Shown: positions 1 through 9,175, numbered from the stretch's first letter. The stretch: 48,103 nt of DNA from Chitinophagaceae bacterium UBA4857 (GCA_002399735.1 DHEF01000047.1:1-48103), one strand, 5' to 3'. Numbers and translations are program-made. The notes: generated by a model from the letters alone, not told the origin.

Positions 1-61
1 CCAAATTTTAAACTCGGGATGACAGTCGTTGATAATATAGGACTCCATCATATCGGCCAAT

Positions 62-118
62 GCGAGAAAATTCCTGCAAGGGCAATCAATCAAAGGAAGC
101 AGGATGATGTAAAAAACG
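62..118 (+). repeat. Dispersed intergenic repeat (degenerate copy)
   Basis: CAATCAAAGGAAGCAGGATGATGTAAAAAA resembles, in pieces, the 3' half of the family (AATCAAGGGAGG...GATGGTAACATAAAA). This is the weakest copy. Confidence 0.35.
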
Positions 119-144
119 AAACAAATTATTTTGCTCTACCTAAG

Positions 145-161
145 CCCCTCCTTCGGAGGGG
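145..161. repeat. CCCCTCC-TTC-GGAGGGG palindrome
   Basis: A 7-bp GC-rich stem with a G-rich tail 24 bp before the GH43 ATG. It is of the same style as the palindromes near 23057 and 37113, and may terminate transcription from upstream. Confidence 0.5.
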
Positions 162-185
162 TGGGGGAGGCTCAAAAATATTTTC

Positions 186-3100
186 ATGAAAAGTATATTG
201 CTTATTTGTACTAGTGTTTTATCGATAATAGTAACAGCACAAACTTTACCCTTGCATCAGCAAGCGGGTAAGGGCAATCCTGTTATTCCGGGTTATTTTG
301 CCGATCCTACTATTAAACAAATTGGTGATACCTATTACATGTACGCTACTACTGATGGTAACGGTGGTGGCTTAGGGCCGTCGCAGGTATGGATATCAAA
401 AGATTTTGTAAACTGGAAAATACAACCCATGAACTGGCCCAACACGCATTGGTATTGGGCACCTGATATGACCAAAGGTTATGACGGTCGTTATTATTTG
501 TATTACAGTCAGCCGGTTGAATTATATGGTGCTGTTTCTGAATCGCCTGTGGGCCCTTGGACACCTTTATTGCCCGATGGAAAAGCATTTGTCCCCAATT
601 ACATGATACCGGGTGTAATTACATTGGACGGGCAAACATTTACCGATGACGATGGAAAAATTTATATGTACTGGGGAACCTGGGGTATTTATCCCAATCA
701 TGGTTGTGCAGTAGGTTTGTTGAATAAGGACATGAAAACTTTTGAAAAAACGGCTTTGATTCCTAACACCGTTGCAAAGGATTTTTTTGAAGCTCCTTAT
801 ATGTTTAAACGCAAAGGTGTTTACTACATGATGTATTCATCAGGGCATTGCGAAGACCATACTTACCGGGTGCAATATGTAAAAAGCACCACAGGACCGA
901 TGGGTCCGTTTGAATATCCAAAACATAACCCGATACTGGTTACTAACGATGATGGTACCATACATGGTCCGGGGCACCATAGCATTTTGCAAAAGGGTGA
1001 GGACTATTACATTGTTTATCATCGTCACAACAACCCACATTCAGGTGGTGGTTTTCACCGTCAGGTAGCTATTGATAAAATTGAATTTGATGACAATGGC
1101 GATATTAAGAACATTGTACCTACGCATGAAGGGGCGGGTTTTTTAGCGGCTAATACTATCCCGCAAAAGGATATTGCATTCGGTAAAAAAGTAACCGCAT
1201 CATCGTATTACAATGATGATTTCAGGCCGGATTTTGCCACGGATAATAACAATGGCACTTTATGGCGTGCAGCAGATAATATGAAAGCGGCCTGGTTACA
1301 AATTGATCTGGAGAAAACAATACAGGTACAAACGATACATACACAGTTTGAGTACCCTACTTATTATTACCAATACAAGATTGAATATTCTACAGACGAA
1401 AAAGAATGGAAATTATTTGCAGACAGAACAAAGAACCTGCGTTGGGGAAGTCCGTTAATTGATAAAGGGAATGTGCAGGCAAGATATATTCGTTTGCATA
1501 TAAACAATACACAATTGGGCGGTTTGGCACCTGCAGTATGGAATATAAAAGTATTTAGCGAAGCCAATGTTGGCGGGGATGAAATATTATCCGCACCACA
1601 AAAACAATCACCACAGGTTATACAACAAGGTTTACTGGTGGATGTGAATGCCAATGAACGTGATAATAGAATGGCGGTTACTAATCTTGCTAATAAAGGA
1701 AAGTTGCAAGGTCAGTTTAATTTAAAAAATGGGAAAGCGTATACCGGAATGATAGCCGGCAAACAAGGTGTTTGGTTAAATGGTGCCGAAACATTTTTAT
1801 CTGATTTTAAAGTGCCGGCATCCTTATCGGGCAATAGCAGTTTTACAGTAGCGGCATGGTTGTATAATCCTGATGTTAGCCGCTATGAGCCGTTCTTAAG
1901 TTGGTCGCAAGGAAACCAGGACTTAACAAGAGCTGTGTTTGGTTATGGAGCGGATAGAGGACAAGGTGCCATTGCGCACGGCGCCTGGCCCGATGTGTCG
2001 TATAAAAAAATACCGGAAGCCGGGCAGTGGCAACATATAACCTACACTTTTGATGGTAACTGGGAACGTATTTATGTAAATGGAAAAGAAGTACAGGCTT
2101 CGCAAAAAATGTTGTTTGTAAAAACCGATGATTATTTTTCATTGGGTGGATTAACCAATATGGTTCAGTTTTTTAGTGGTGCATTACATAGTTTAAAAGT
2201 ATATGACCAATCATTAACAGCCGATGAAGTTAACGGCTTGTTTGAGCAGTCTACTAATAATAATATTGCTGTTGATTATAACACGGCATCATTACCGTAT
2301 GGTACTTTAACCAATTGGGAAAACAATGGTTTCTCCGGTGATGAAATTGTATTAAGCGGTAGTCACCAGGTAAAAGAGCATAACGCTAAACTAGCACTGG
2401 TAAGTGGTGCAGTGCCGGAAATGATTATTGCTAGTTTACAACAGCAGTTACAAAAAAGCGAAACAGCTACCGTTGAAATGGTGGTAAGTCCGTTGGATAA
2501 AAAATCGGCATGGTTAAAACTATTACCCAAAAATACAGTACCGGGTAAATGGTATCATATAACTGCAGTACAAGGAAAAGACAATGGTAGGTTTTATGTA
2601 AATGGTGCGTTTCACCTTGCAACGGCTGAAACAGTTGTGAAAAAACTGAATGATATTTTTTCAAAAGAAAAACTAACGGAAGTAACGGTGGTGAATATAG
2701 GTGCAGGGACAACCAAACGTTACAGTTTTAATACAAAAAACAAGGCATCAAATAATAATGTGGCCATTACCCGATTGACGGTTTATAATGAAGCCTTAGA
2801 CAATGCTGTGATAAAAGAACATTACCAAACCTATGTACAAACCAATAATGAAACGTTGGTGAATACTACTGCTAATTTTGAGATAAAACCTGTCGCTATT
2901 AATGGCAATACCTTATTTATGCGTGCTGCTGTACCGGCTGTAACTGCAGAAGGCGTCAGTTATTTGTTTATGGAAAAGAATAGTAAATGGCAAAGTAAGT
3001 GGCAGACGAAGCCTTATGTTTTCTTTACGCAGGATGGTGCCAGTATGTACGAGTTTACGTTAAGGGTAAAAGATAGGCATGGCAATATAAGCCAGGCACC

Positions 3101-3794
3101 TGTACCGGTTAGTTTCTCATCGCATGTGTTGAATATTAAACAGGACGTATTCTCTGTTGGTGAGAAAACAGATTGGTCAAAAAGTTTTGGTACCGATACA
3201 TTCTGGAATGGATTTATGCATGCACCGGCTGATAGTATTTTATTACAAGCCTATGGCGATAAAGATTTTGTTTTCTTAGGATCGGCAGCGAGTAAGTGGG
3301 ATGGAGCAGAACCTATTGGCCCTTTTGTATATAAAAATGTAAAAGGAAACTTTTTACTACAAGCAGAAATAGCAGATGTAAGTGGCTTGCAAAATAAAAA
3401 AGCCAGTGCTAATGAAGTCGGTTTAATGGTACGGTCAGCAACAGGTAAGGATAGGAGGAGTGAACAGTTATTACAAAATACCGTACTTACCGGTTGGAAT
3501 ATTGGTAACATCAGTACCGATTTAAAACAAGGTCAGCGGTTGCAGGAAAACAGGGGCAATGGCTGGAATTTTCACCGCCATTTACAAATACTGAAACAAG
3601 GCGATTATTTTTATATGCGTAGCAGTGCCAACGGTAAAACCTGGTCGGATATGCCGGGCTCGCCATTTTTAAGGAAAGATATGGCGGCACAAGAAAGCTT
3701 ACAAGTAGGTGTGTTCCAGGCTAGTAATAACAACTTAAGCGGTTATGGTTATGGAATATTTAAGAATGTACAAGTGGTGCAATTGCAACCGTAA
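186..3794 (+). CDS. Secreted multidomain GH43-family glycoside hydrolase
   Basis: A 1202-residue exported enzyme that probably releases arabinose, xylose or related sugars from plant or algal polysaccharide. Residues 1-19 form a signal peptide. The GH43 five-blade propeller domain covers about 30-320, with the expected general base Asp40 (in YFADPT), an Asp in TFTDDDG near 154 and the likely acid Glu202 (in FFEAPYMF). An F5/8 type C (CBM32-like) domain follows at about 328-459. Two LamG/concanavalin-like domains lie at about 485-700 and 740-880, and the last about 200 residues resemble the DUF1349 beta-sandwich. There is no SusC/SusD pair or other glycosidase beside it, so it is not in a polysaccharide utilization locus within this window. 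Substrate cannot be told from sequence. Confidence 0.88.
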   Translation: MKSILLICTSVLSIIVTAQTLPLHQQAGKGNPVIPGYFADPTIKQIGDTYYMYATTDGNGGGLGPSQVWISKDFVNWKIQPMNWPNTHWYWAPDMTKGYDGRYYLYYSQPVELYGAVSESPVGPWTPLLPDGKAFVPNYMIPGVITLDGQTFTDDDGKIYMYWGTWGIYPNHGCAVGLLNKDMKTFEKTALIPNTVAKDFFEAPYMFKRKGVYYMMYSSGHCEDHTYRVQYVKSTTGPMGPFEYPKHNPILVTNDDGTIHGPGHHSILQKGEDYYIVYHRHNNPHSGGGFHRQVAIDKIEFDDNGDIKNIVPTHEGAGFLAANTIPQKDIAFGKKVTASSYYNDDFRPDFATDNNNGTLWRAADNMKAAWLQIDLEKTIQVQTIHTQFEYPTYYYQYKIEYSTDEKEWKLFADRTKNLRWGSPLIDKGNVQARYIRLHINNTQLGGLAPAVWNIKVFSEANVGGDEILSAPQKQSPQVIQQGLLVDVNANERDNRMAVTNLANKGKLQGQFNLKNGKAYTGMIAGKQGVWLNGAETFLSDFKVPASLSGNSSFTVAAWLYNPDVSRYEPFLSWSQGNQDLTRAVFGYGADRGQGAIAHGAWPDVSYKKIPEAGQWQHITYTFDGNWERIYVNGKEVQASQKMLFVKTDDYFSLGGLTNMVQFFSGALHSLKVYDQSLTADEVNGLFEQSTNNNIAVDYNTASLPYGTLTNWENNGFSGDEIVLSGSHQVKEHNAKLALVSGAVPEMIIASLQQQLQKSETATVEMVVSPLDKKSAWLKLLPKNTVPGKWYHITAVQGKDNGRFYVNGAFHLATAETVVKKLNDIFSKEKLTEVTVVNIGAGTTKRYSFNTKNKASNNNVAITRLTVYNEALDNAVIKEHYQTYVQTNNETLVNTTANFEIKPVAINGNTLFMRAAVPAVTAEGVSYLFMEKNSKWQSKWQTKPYVFFTQDGASMYEFTLRVKDRHGNISQAPVPVSFSSHVLNIKQDVFSVGEKTDWSKSFGTDTFWNGFMHAPADSILLQAYGDKDFVFLGSAASKWDGAEPIGPFVYKNVKGNFLLQAEIADVSGLQNKKASANEVGLMVRSATGKDRRSEQLLQNTVLTGWNIGNISTDLKQGQRLQENRGNGWNFHRHLQILKQGDYFYMRSSANGKTWSDMPGSPFLRKDMAAQESLQVGVFQASNNNLSGYGYGIFKNVQVVQLQP

Positions 3795-3807
3795 GAGTAT
3801 AACATTA

Positions 3808-3859
3808 TGTCAGGCTGAGGCACAAATAAAAGAAAGATTATGTTCTTTAAAATGACAAC
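3808..3859. repeat. 52-bp repeat, copy 1
   Basis: Begins TGTCAGGCTGAGGCAC and ends AAAATGACAAC. It differs at only 2 of 52 positions from 39856-39907. TGTCA/TGACA ends and AAAGAA/TTCTTT make it a hairpin. Confidence 0.9.
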
Positions 3860-3886
3860 TAACCTATTTTAGATGTCTTGCGTCAA

Positions 3887-3969
3887 GCTGATTAGCGAAC
3901 AGAACGATGCCGTGTGCGACGCAAGGAACGATGATTAGTATTACTGCTGCTGGCTCAATAATAAAAAAG
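3887..3969 (+). repeat. Dispersed intergenic repeat
   Basis: Carries ATTAGCGAACAGAACGATG, GTGCGACGCAAGGAACGATG and TACTGCTGCTGG, then AATAAAAAA. It lies after the GH43 gene. Confidence 0.6.
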
Positions 3970-3993
3970 CTGTTTACATAAATTTATACAACC

Positions 3994-4998
3994 TTAATTA
4001 TCTTTTTTCTTAAACGAGTACATCAAATAAAACAGTGCCGGTAAAATAAATATACTACCAATTAATAAAGCCCATCCAAGGCTGTTCATTGTTTTTTCGC
4101 TGCCGGTGTGTTGCGTGAGTGATAAATAACCGCCATCTTTAAACAACAAAATATTGGGATAATGCTGGTAGGTAACGGCAACTAATATCATCCCAATCTG
4201 AAAGGCTGCCAATACACGTAAACGGTTGGGTTTATTTTTATTAAAAGAAAAAAATAAAAACAGCAAAGAGACTGATGCAAGCAGTATAGCCACTTGCCCG
4301 ATAGTGCCGCCAAAAATCCATTGTAATAAAGGAATACCATCAACCAAGGCACTGATAAACACTAATACGCCGGCCAGCACAACTGCTATAATGGTATGCC
4401 TGGCTTTACGGGTCAGATAATTTATTTCGTCTTTATTAGTTGTTTCGCCAATAACATAAATAGCGGCAAGATAACCGCAAATGGTAACAGTGAAAATACC
4501 CACCGTAATACAAAACGGATTTAACCAACTGAAGATATAGGTTGACACAAAATCAGTTCCGTTACGATCGATGCTTCCGGCAACAGTGCTGCCTGCAATA
4601 ATGCCTAAAAACAGGGGTGTAATTAAACTGCTCCATAAAAATATTTTCGTGTACAGTTTTTCCCAATCGTCCTGCACAGCATCGTAATGGCGAAAGGTGA
4701 ATGCAGTACCACGGGCTATAATACCCAACAACATAATTACTAAGGGAATATGCAGGCTAACGGAGATAGTAGTATAAATTTCGGGAAAACCAACAAACAA
4801 AATTACAATAGCAATGATGAGCCACATATGGTTGGCCTCCCAAATGGGGCCAATGGCATTGTACATAATGCGTTTTACTTTGCGTTCATTTTCTTTACCG
4901 GAAAATAGCTCTATAATGCCTGCGCCAAAATCTGCCCCACCTAATAAGAGGTATAAACAAATAGATGCCCATAAAAAGCCGATTACTACAAGTGTCAT
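3994..4998 (-). CDS. cydB: Cytochrome bd ubiquinol oxidase subunit II
   Basis: A 334-residue integral membrane protein of the CydB family with about eight hydrophobic segments. The N-terminal stretch GGADFGAGIIELFSG and the following EANHMWLI segment are typical of the family. With CydA it forms the high-affinity terminal oxidase that oxidises quinol and reduces oxygen without proton pumping. Its start overlaps the cydA stop codon by 4 bp (ATGA), which indicates translational coupling. No CydX-like small gene or cydDC exporter is seen next to it. Confidence 0.95.
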   Translation of the reverse strand: MTLVVIGFLWASICLYLLLGGADFGAGIIELFSGKENERKVKRIMYNAIGPIWEANHMWLIIAIVILFVGFPEIYTTISVSLHIPLVIMLLGIIARGTAFTFRHYDAVQDDWEKLYTKIFLWSSLITPLFLGIIAGSTVAGSIDRNGTDFVSTYIFSWLNPFCITVGIFTVTICGYLAAIYVIGETTNKDEINYLTRKARHTIIAVVLAGVLVFISALVDGIPLLQWIFGGTIGQVAILLASVSLLFLFFSFNKNKPNRLRVLAAFQIGMILVAVTYQHYPNILLFKDGGYLSLTQHTGSEKTMNSLGWALLIGSIFILPALFYLMYSFKKKDN

Positions 4999-6338
4999 GC
5001 CTTTTTCTTTTTAGGTTGATAAGAAGGGGCGGTTACATCGTACAAGCGGCCTACCATTTTCATTTGACGGTGTAATAAAAAAATTACAATGGCAGATAGC
5101 GATGCAAACACAGCCGTAAAAATGTAGAAAGAAACAGCGATGCCGGGCATAGGTGTTACCGCATCTTTGGTGCGCATAATGTTATAAATAATCCAGGGTT
5201 GTCGGCCCACTTCGGTAACCGTCCAACCGGCTTCTAATGCAATGTATCCAAGTGGTATGGCTATTACAAAAAGTTTGAGCAGCCATTTTTTTTGTAACCA
5301 GCTTTTCTTTTTTATTAAAGCCAGCATGTACAGCGCTGATATAAAAAATAAAACCATACCCAGTCCAATCATAACCTGAAATGCATAGTGTGTTATAGCA
5401 ACGGGAGGTCTGTCGGCTTCGGGGATATCGTTTAAGCCAATAACGGGTTTATTAAAATCGCCATGTGCCAGGAAACTTAATAGCCCCGGTATTTTAATAC
5501 CATAATTAACCGTCTGGTTTTTTTCATCAGGTATACCGCCAATAACAAAAGAGGCATTTGCTTCTGTATGAAAATGCGCTTCCATAGCAGCCAGTTTAGC
5601 AGGCTGTCTTTTCGCAACATCTTTTGCAGAAAAATCGCCGCTTAAAGGTTGTAGCAACGCTGCGATGGTTGCACACAATGCAGCAATCTTAAATGCCTTG
5701 GTATGAAATTCAATATTCTTCTTGCGCAAAATCATTACGGCATGTACACCCGCAACAGAAAAGCCTGTAGCCGTAAAGGCAGCAATAACCATGTGAATGG
5801 ATTGCGATAACCAGGCATCGTTGAACATGGCTTTTATCGGGTCTATATTACTATAAACACCATCTGCATAATCAAAACCTGTAGGGCTGTTCATCCATGC
5901 ATTGGCGGCTACTACCAATATGCCCGATGCTAATCCACTAATGCCTACTACTAAACCGGTAAACCAGTGAAACCATTTATTAAATTTATCCCAGCCGTAT
6001 AAAAAATAACCCAATGCAATGGCTTCAATAAAAAATGCCGTTCCTTCTAACGAAAACGGCATTCCAAAAATAGGCCCGGCATGTTGCATAAAACCCGGCC
6101 ATAAAAGTCCTAACTCAAAGGACAACATAGTACCTGATACAGCGCCGGTAGCAAATAAAATAGCAACGCCTTTACTCCAGGCCTTGGTTAATCCTTTGTA
6201 TAATTCGTTACCGCTTTTTAAATATTTATAGTGAGCAATGGCCATAAAAAAAGGCATCACCATGCCTACACAAGCAAATATGATATGAAACCCCAGTGAC
6301 ATGGCCATTTGCGAACGGGCTGCTAAAAAATCGTCCAT
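4995..6338 (-). CDS. cydA: Cytochrome bd ubiquinol oxidase subunit I
   Basis: A 447-residue membrane subunit carrying the haem groups and quinol site of cytochrome bd. The N-terminus has the conserved His18 (equivalent to the haem b595 ligand) in MSLGFHIIF. The motifs GLLWPGFM, FFIEAIALGYFLYGW and GWTVTEVGRQPW are all family hallmarks. The length corresponds to the short-Q-loop type of CydA rather than the longer E. coli form. It is first in a two-gene operon with cydB and is transcribed divergently from the methyltransferase gene at 6522, with a 183-bp shared upstream region. Confidence 0.95.
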   Translation of the reverse strand: MDDFLAARSQMAMSLGFHIIFACVGMVMPFFMAIAHYKYLKSGNELYKGLTKAWSKGVAILFATGAVSGTMLSFELGLLWPGFMQHAGPIFGMPFSLEGTAFFIEAIALGYFLYGWDKFNKWFHWFTGLVVGISGLASGILVVAANAWMNSPTGFDYADGVYSNIDPIKAMFNDAWLSQSIHMVIAAFTATGFSVAGVHAVMILRKKNIEFHTKAFKIAALCATIAALLQPLSGDFSAKDVAKRQPAKLAAMEAHFHTEANASFVIGGIPDEKNQTVNYGIKIPGLLSFLAHGDFNKPVIGLNDIPEADRPPVAITHYAFQVMIGLGMVLFFISALYMLALIKKKSWLQKKWLLKLFVIAIPLGYIALEAGWTVTEVGRQPWIIYNIMRTKDAVTPMPGIAVSFYIFTAVFASLSAIVIFLLHRQMKMVGRLYDVTAPSYQPKKKKA

Positions 6339-6509
6339 GAGTAGTTGATTAGAAGTTATATCGCCAATGTTACAATCTGCTAAATACTATAACAATTTTC
6401 AAGATGCAAAGTTGGTAAATTATCTTTAATAAATATGGTATTTATTTACTTTTATGTTGTGTTATTTACCTTCATTATTTAATGCCAGAAACAATAAAAC
6501 TAAGTTTAT

Positions 6510-6517
6510 TACCTTTG
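6510..6517 (+). promoter_or_regulatory. Candidate -7 box of the SpoU methyltransferase gene
   Basis: TACCTTTG matches the Bacteroidota TAnnTTTG -7 element and ends only 4 bp before the ATG. If it is used, transcription would begin at or very near the start codon, giving a leaderless mRNA. I see no clear -33 TTG at the usual distance, so confidence is limited. Confidence 0.45.
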
Positions 6518-6521
6518 CTTT

Positions 6522-7118
6522 ATGACGCCTGAAAGAACAGCAACCCTGCTGAAAGCATTGGAAAAAAGACAACAGGATATTACCATTGTTTTAGAAAACG
6601 TTTTCGACCCCCACAATATATCTGCCGTAATGCGCACCTGCGATTCAGTTGGCATACAGGAAATTTTTATCTTAAATTCTAAAATTCCCCGACATAAAAA
6701 GTGGGGCTTTAAAAGTTCATCCGGTGCAAAAAAATGGTTAACTGTTCACGAGTTTGAAAAGTTTGATGATTGTATAAAAGTATTGCGTGAACGTTACCAC
6801 AGAATTTTAACAACGCATTTAAGCGACGATGCAGTAAATTTATATGAGGTAGATTTTACGGGAAGTATAGCCTTGGTTTTTGGTAATGAGCATGGTGGCA
6901 TATCGGCAGAAATGCTGGCTGCTTCCGATGGCAATTTTATTATTCCGCAGGTGGGTATTATTAAATCGTTAAACATAAGTGTAGCCTGTGCTGTTACTTT
7001 GTATGAAGCTTACAGGCAAAAAAGTTTAGCCGGTCATTATAATAGAAATAATATTCCGGAAGCCATACACGAACAACTAATGGAAAAATGGACATTTGCC
7101 AACAGGCAGGAAAAGTAA
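6522..7118 (+). CDS. trmH: SpoU/TrmH-family RNA 2'-O-methyltransferase
   Basis: A 198-residue SPOUT-class methyltransferase. The three family motifs are visible: NVFDPHNISAVMRTCDSVG near the N-terminus, ALVFGNEHGGIS in the middle, and IPQVGIIKSLNISVACAV near the C-terminus, which form the knotted SAM site. Length and the short N-terminal part match TrmH, which methylates G18 of tRNA with SAM. A 23S rRNA target cannot be ruled out from sequence alone. It stands alone, divergent from cydAB, and is followed by a dispersed repeat. Confidence 0.85.
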   Translation: MTPERTATLLKALEKRQQDITIVLENVFDPHNISAVMRTCDSVGIQEIFILNSKIPRHKKWGFKSSSGAKKWLTVHEFEKFDDCIKVLRERYHRILTTHLSDDAVNLYEVDFTGSIALVFGNEHGGISAEMLAASDGNFIIPQVGIIKSLNISVACAVTLYEAYRQKSLAGHYNRNNIPEAIHEQLMEKWTFANRQEK

Positions 7119-7135
7119 GGGTAGCACAATAATTA

Positions 7136-7212
7136 TTTATGTTACCAACTGCAGTTCCCTGATGGAGCTTTACTTGCGTCGCACTCTTCATCGTTCCGTT
7201 CGCTAATCATCA
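7136..7212 (-). repeat. Dispersed intergenic repeat
   Basis: Minus-strand copy: TTATGTTACC-AACTGCAGTTCCC...GCGTCGCACTCTTCATCGTT. It lies between the methyltransferase and TlpA-like genes. Confidence 0.75.
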
Positions 7213-7265
7213 AACCCTTATCCTAAGTTGTGGTTGTTTAGCAGTAAGGTTTAAAATTATAAAGT

Positions 7266-7748
7266 ATGAAATTTTTATTTTCTATAGCCATTGTATTTTG
7301 TTGTACAACATTAAACGCACAACAGTCTGTTGCTAAAATAAAAATTACCGACCTTGAAAAAACAATAGCCGAGAGTAAAACGCCATTGGTGGTAAACTTT
7401 TGGGCAACATTTTGTATACCTTGTATTGAGGAACTGCCGTATTTTTTAGAGGCCGCTGAAACCTATAAAAAAGATAGTCTTACCTTATTGTTGGTTTCAT
7501 TGGATTTGGAAGATGAATACCCTACGGGAATACAAAAGTTTATGATCAAACATAAAATACAGGTACCCGTAGCCTGGTTAGATGAAACCAATGCCGATTA
7601 CTTTTTACCAAAAATTGATAAAAAATGGGAGGGAGCAATACCTGCAACTTTGTTTATCAATAACGCAACTAAGTACCGCAGTTTTCACGGCGATCAGTTA
7701 TCAAAAAAAGAGTTGATTACGATTATTGAAAAAATGCTCAAGCCTTAA
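7266..7748 (+). CDS. TlpA-like secreted thioredoxin-fold protein
   Basis: A 160-residue protein with a signal peptide (about residues 1-18, ending LNAQQ) and a redox-active CxxC, Cys50-Ile-Pro-Cys53, in FWATFCIPCIEELP. The fold and the ATLFINN segment match the TlpA/ResA group of periplasmic thiol-disulfide reductases, which reduce disulfides of exported proteins or c-type cytochrome apoproteins. It appears monocistronic. It converges on the small membrane protein gene at 7765-8085 across a shared hairpin. Confidence 0.85.
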   Translation: MKFLFSIAIVFCCTTLNAQQSVAKIKITDLEKTIAESKTPLVVNFWATFCIPCIEELPYFLEAAETYKKDSLTLLLVSLDLEDEYPTGIQKFMIKHKIQVPVAWLDETNADYFLPKIDKKWEGAIPATLFINNATKYRSFHGDQLSKKELITIIEKMLKP

Positions 7749-7769
7749 TAAACCTAATTATGGTTTATT
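7747..7769. terminator. Hairpin between convergent genes
   Basis: AATAAACC and GGTTTATT form a perfect 8-bp AT-rich stem with a 7-nt loop. The stem overlaps the stop codons of both converging genes. It probably acts as a bidirectional terminator, though the stem is weak. Confidence 0.45.
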
Positions 7770-8085
7770 GTTGTCCTCCGTTTTCCATTTCATCAATAGC
7801 CCTTCTGTATTGTTGCAGAAAATATATGAAAGTAATAATAGCACTAAAACAAACCAACGATAAAATAATGGCCAGGGTACTATTGGTTTTTAACGACCAG
7901 GCAAATGCGTAACCGTTACCAATAAGCGCAATAATTACAAGTGCAGTACTCAAAAATTTGTTGGCAAACATAAGCTTAGTTTTAAGGTTATTGTTTTGGT
8001 TTAATGGCAAAGGCTGTAAGCCATTTGTTAATGTTAGGATGCAGAGAATGAATAATTCCATAAGCTTGTAATCACTTTTTTGCAA
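7765..8085 (-). CDS. Small two-TM membrane protein, unknown function
   Basis: An open frame of up to 106 residues that I do not recognise. Its confident part is the C-terminal 68 residues, starting at an internal Met at 7971 (MFANKFLSTALV). These contain two hydrophobic segments (about LSTALVIIALIGNGYAFAW and LAIILSLVCFSAIITFIYF) and a charged tail (RRAIDEMENGGQQ). The upstream part, which includes MELFILCILTLT, may be untranslated, so the start is uncertain. No functional clue comes from the neighbours. Confidence 0.45.
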   Translation of the reverse strand: MQKSDYKLMELFILCILTLTNGLQPLPLNQNNNLKTKLMFANKFLSTALVIIALIGNGYAFAWSLKTNSTLAIILSLVCFSAIITFIYFLQQYRRAIDEMENGGQQ

Positions 8086-8204
8086 TAAATCGTTATTCTT
8101 TGTAAATCAATAGCATAGTAAGTCTGTTGATTTTTGTATAGTTTTATAACATAGCGAATCGAGAAGAGTAGGTAGATAATTTACTAAATTAAAATTTAAG
8201 TTTT

Positions 8205-8537
8205 ATGGTAGAAAAAGGTACCGGTAATCTCTTTGCTGCATTAGTTTTATTTATCAAAGATTGTACTGGGGTGCATGATATAGCAATATCAAGAGAAAGT
8301 TTGATAGAAGATGATTTAGGGGTTACCGGTGATGATGCCGCTGATTTGATATTGGCCTTTTCTAAAAAGTATAAAGTAGATATTAGTAACTTTAATTTTA
8401 CCGAATATTTTTATGATGACCCAAGTATTATGGATGTAATAAGTTTTAATAGTAAATCAATAAAACCATTTACAGTCGCACATTTAGAAAAAGCAATAAT
8501 TGCTGGACGGCTGGATGAAACTGTTATAAATAATTAA
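8205..8537 (+). CDS. DUF1493-like, acyl-carrier-protein-like small protein
   Basis: A 110-residue acidic protein whose core reads ESLIEDDLGVTGDDAADLILAFSKKYKVDISNF in pieces around residues 28-62. This resembles DUF1493 proteins, whose helical pattern is like acyl carrier proteins. The place where an ACP would have the phosphopantetheine Ser (DSL) holds GDDAADL, so it is unlikely to carry a prosthetic group. Function is unknown. It is followed closely by the interrupted gene at 8559-8960. Confidence 0.6.
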   Translation: MVEKGTGNLFAALVLFIKDCTGVHDIAISRESLIEDDLGVTGDDAADLILAFSKKYKVDISNFNFTEYFYDDPSIMDVISFNSKSIKPFTVAHLEKAIIAGRLDETVINN

Positions 8538-8558
8538 AAGTTAAAGAGTGACTTTAAT

Positions 8559-8960
8559 ATGCAGACAATAATCAGCTTTTTATTTCTTTTTTCAATTTTG
8601 AACTCACCGATAGAAGGATGTTATTAAAGACATAACCAGTTTTGTGGTGGCATGAATGGCGCAGATGTGAAATGGAGCTTGGAGATGAAAGGCAACAAAA
8701 CATATGGCCTTAAAATTACTGAAATAAGAAATGAGTATGGAAGTAAACCTAAGGTGACATTTATAGGAGGTACATGGGAATCCGTCGCTGATACATTGAA
8801 AGTATCAAACTGGAAACAAAAAGAAGGTGTATTAGTATTTTATAAAAAGGAAGGAAAATTAATTTTTCAAAGCAATAAGTCAACAACAAAAATGAGGAGC
8901 TTAGTTTATCTGGATTACTTGGAAAAACTTAGCTCTGCGAAGTTTGTAGCTTCGCAGTAA
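8559..8960 (+). pseudogene. Small secreted/lipoprotein-like gene broken by in-frame TAA
   Basis: An ATG at 8559 opens a 22-codon segment with a signal-peptide-like hydrophobic run (MQTIISFLFLFSILNSP...EGCY) that ends at TAA 8625-8627. The same frame continues without further stops through RHNQFCGG and an ATG at 8652 to a stop at 8958, giving 102 more residues (MNGADVKWSLEMKG...). The simplest reading is one exported protein of about 133 residues, perhaps a lipoprotein, inactivated by a nonsense change. The alternative is that only 8652-8960 is translated as a cytosolic protein. The product is not recognised. Confidence 0.55.
8935..8957 (+). repeat. Inverted repeat at the 3' end of the broken gene
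   Basis: CTGCGAAG and CTTCGCAG form a perfect 8-bp stem with a 7-nt loop, lying inside the last codons directly before the stop codon. No T-run follows, so it is not a clear intrinsic terminator. Confidence 0.4.
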
Positions 8961-9030
8961 TATTCTATCGCCTTTGGCGAGAAACTCTAACAAAATAGAT
9001 ATTTTACCCAATAAATAATGCGGCTTACAA

Positions 9031-9114
9031 AATGCTGAATAGCGAACAGAAAGTTGAAGAGTGCGACGCAACAGACGATGCTGGTAGTACTGCAGTCGGT
9101 AACCACATAAAAAA
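9031..9114 (+). repeat. Dispersed intergenic repeat
   Basis: AATGCTGAATAGCGAACAG, GAAGAGTGCGACGCAACAG and GGTAACCACATAAAA, the full type-2 form. Confidence 0.8.
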
Positions 9115-9156
9115 GTGTAAGCACCAACAACAACTTTGCTATCATGCTTACACTTT
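9112..9156. terminator. Bidirectional terminator hairpin
   Basis: AAAGTGTAAGCA and TGCTTACACTTT are exact 12-bp complements separated by 21 nt. They lie between the converging 3' ends of the broken gene (plus) and the peroxiredoxin-like gene (minus). Confidence 0.6.
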
Positions 9157-9175
9157 ATAATTGTAAGATATAATC

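Noticed and set aside
8625..8627. TAA as a programmed readthrough or recoding site
   Set aside because: There is no recoding element, and a simple nonsense change explains it better.
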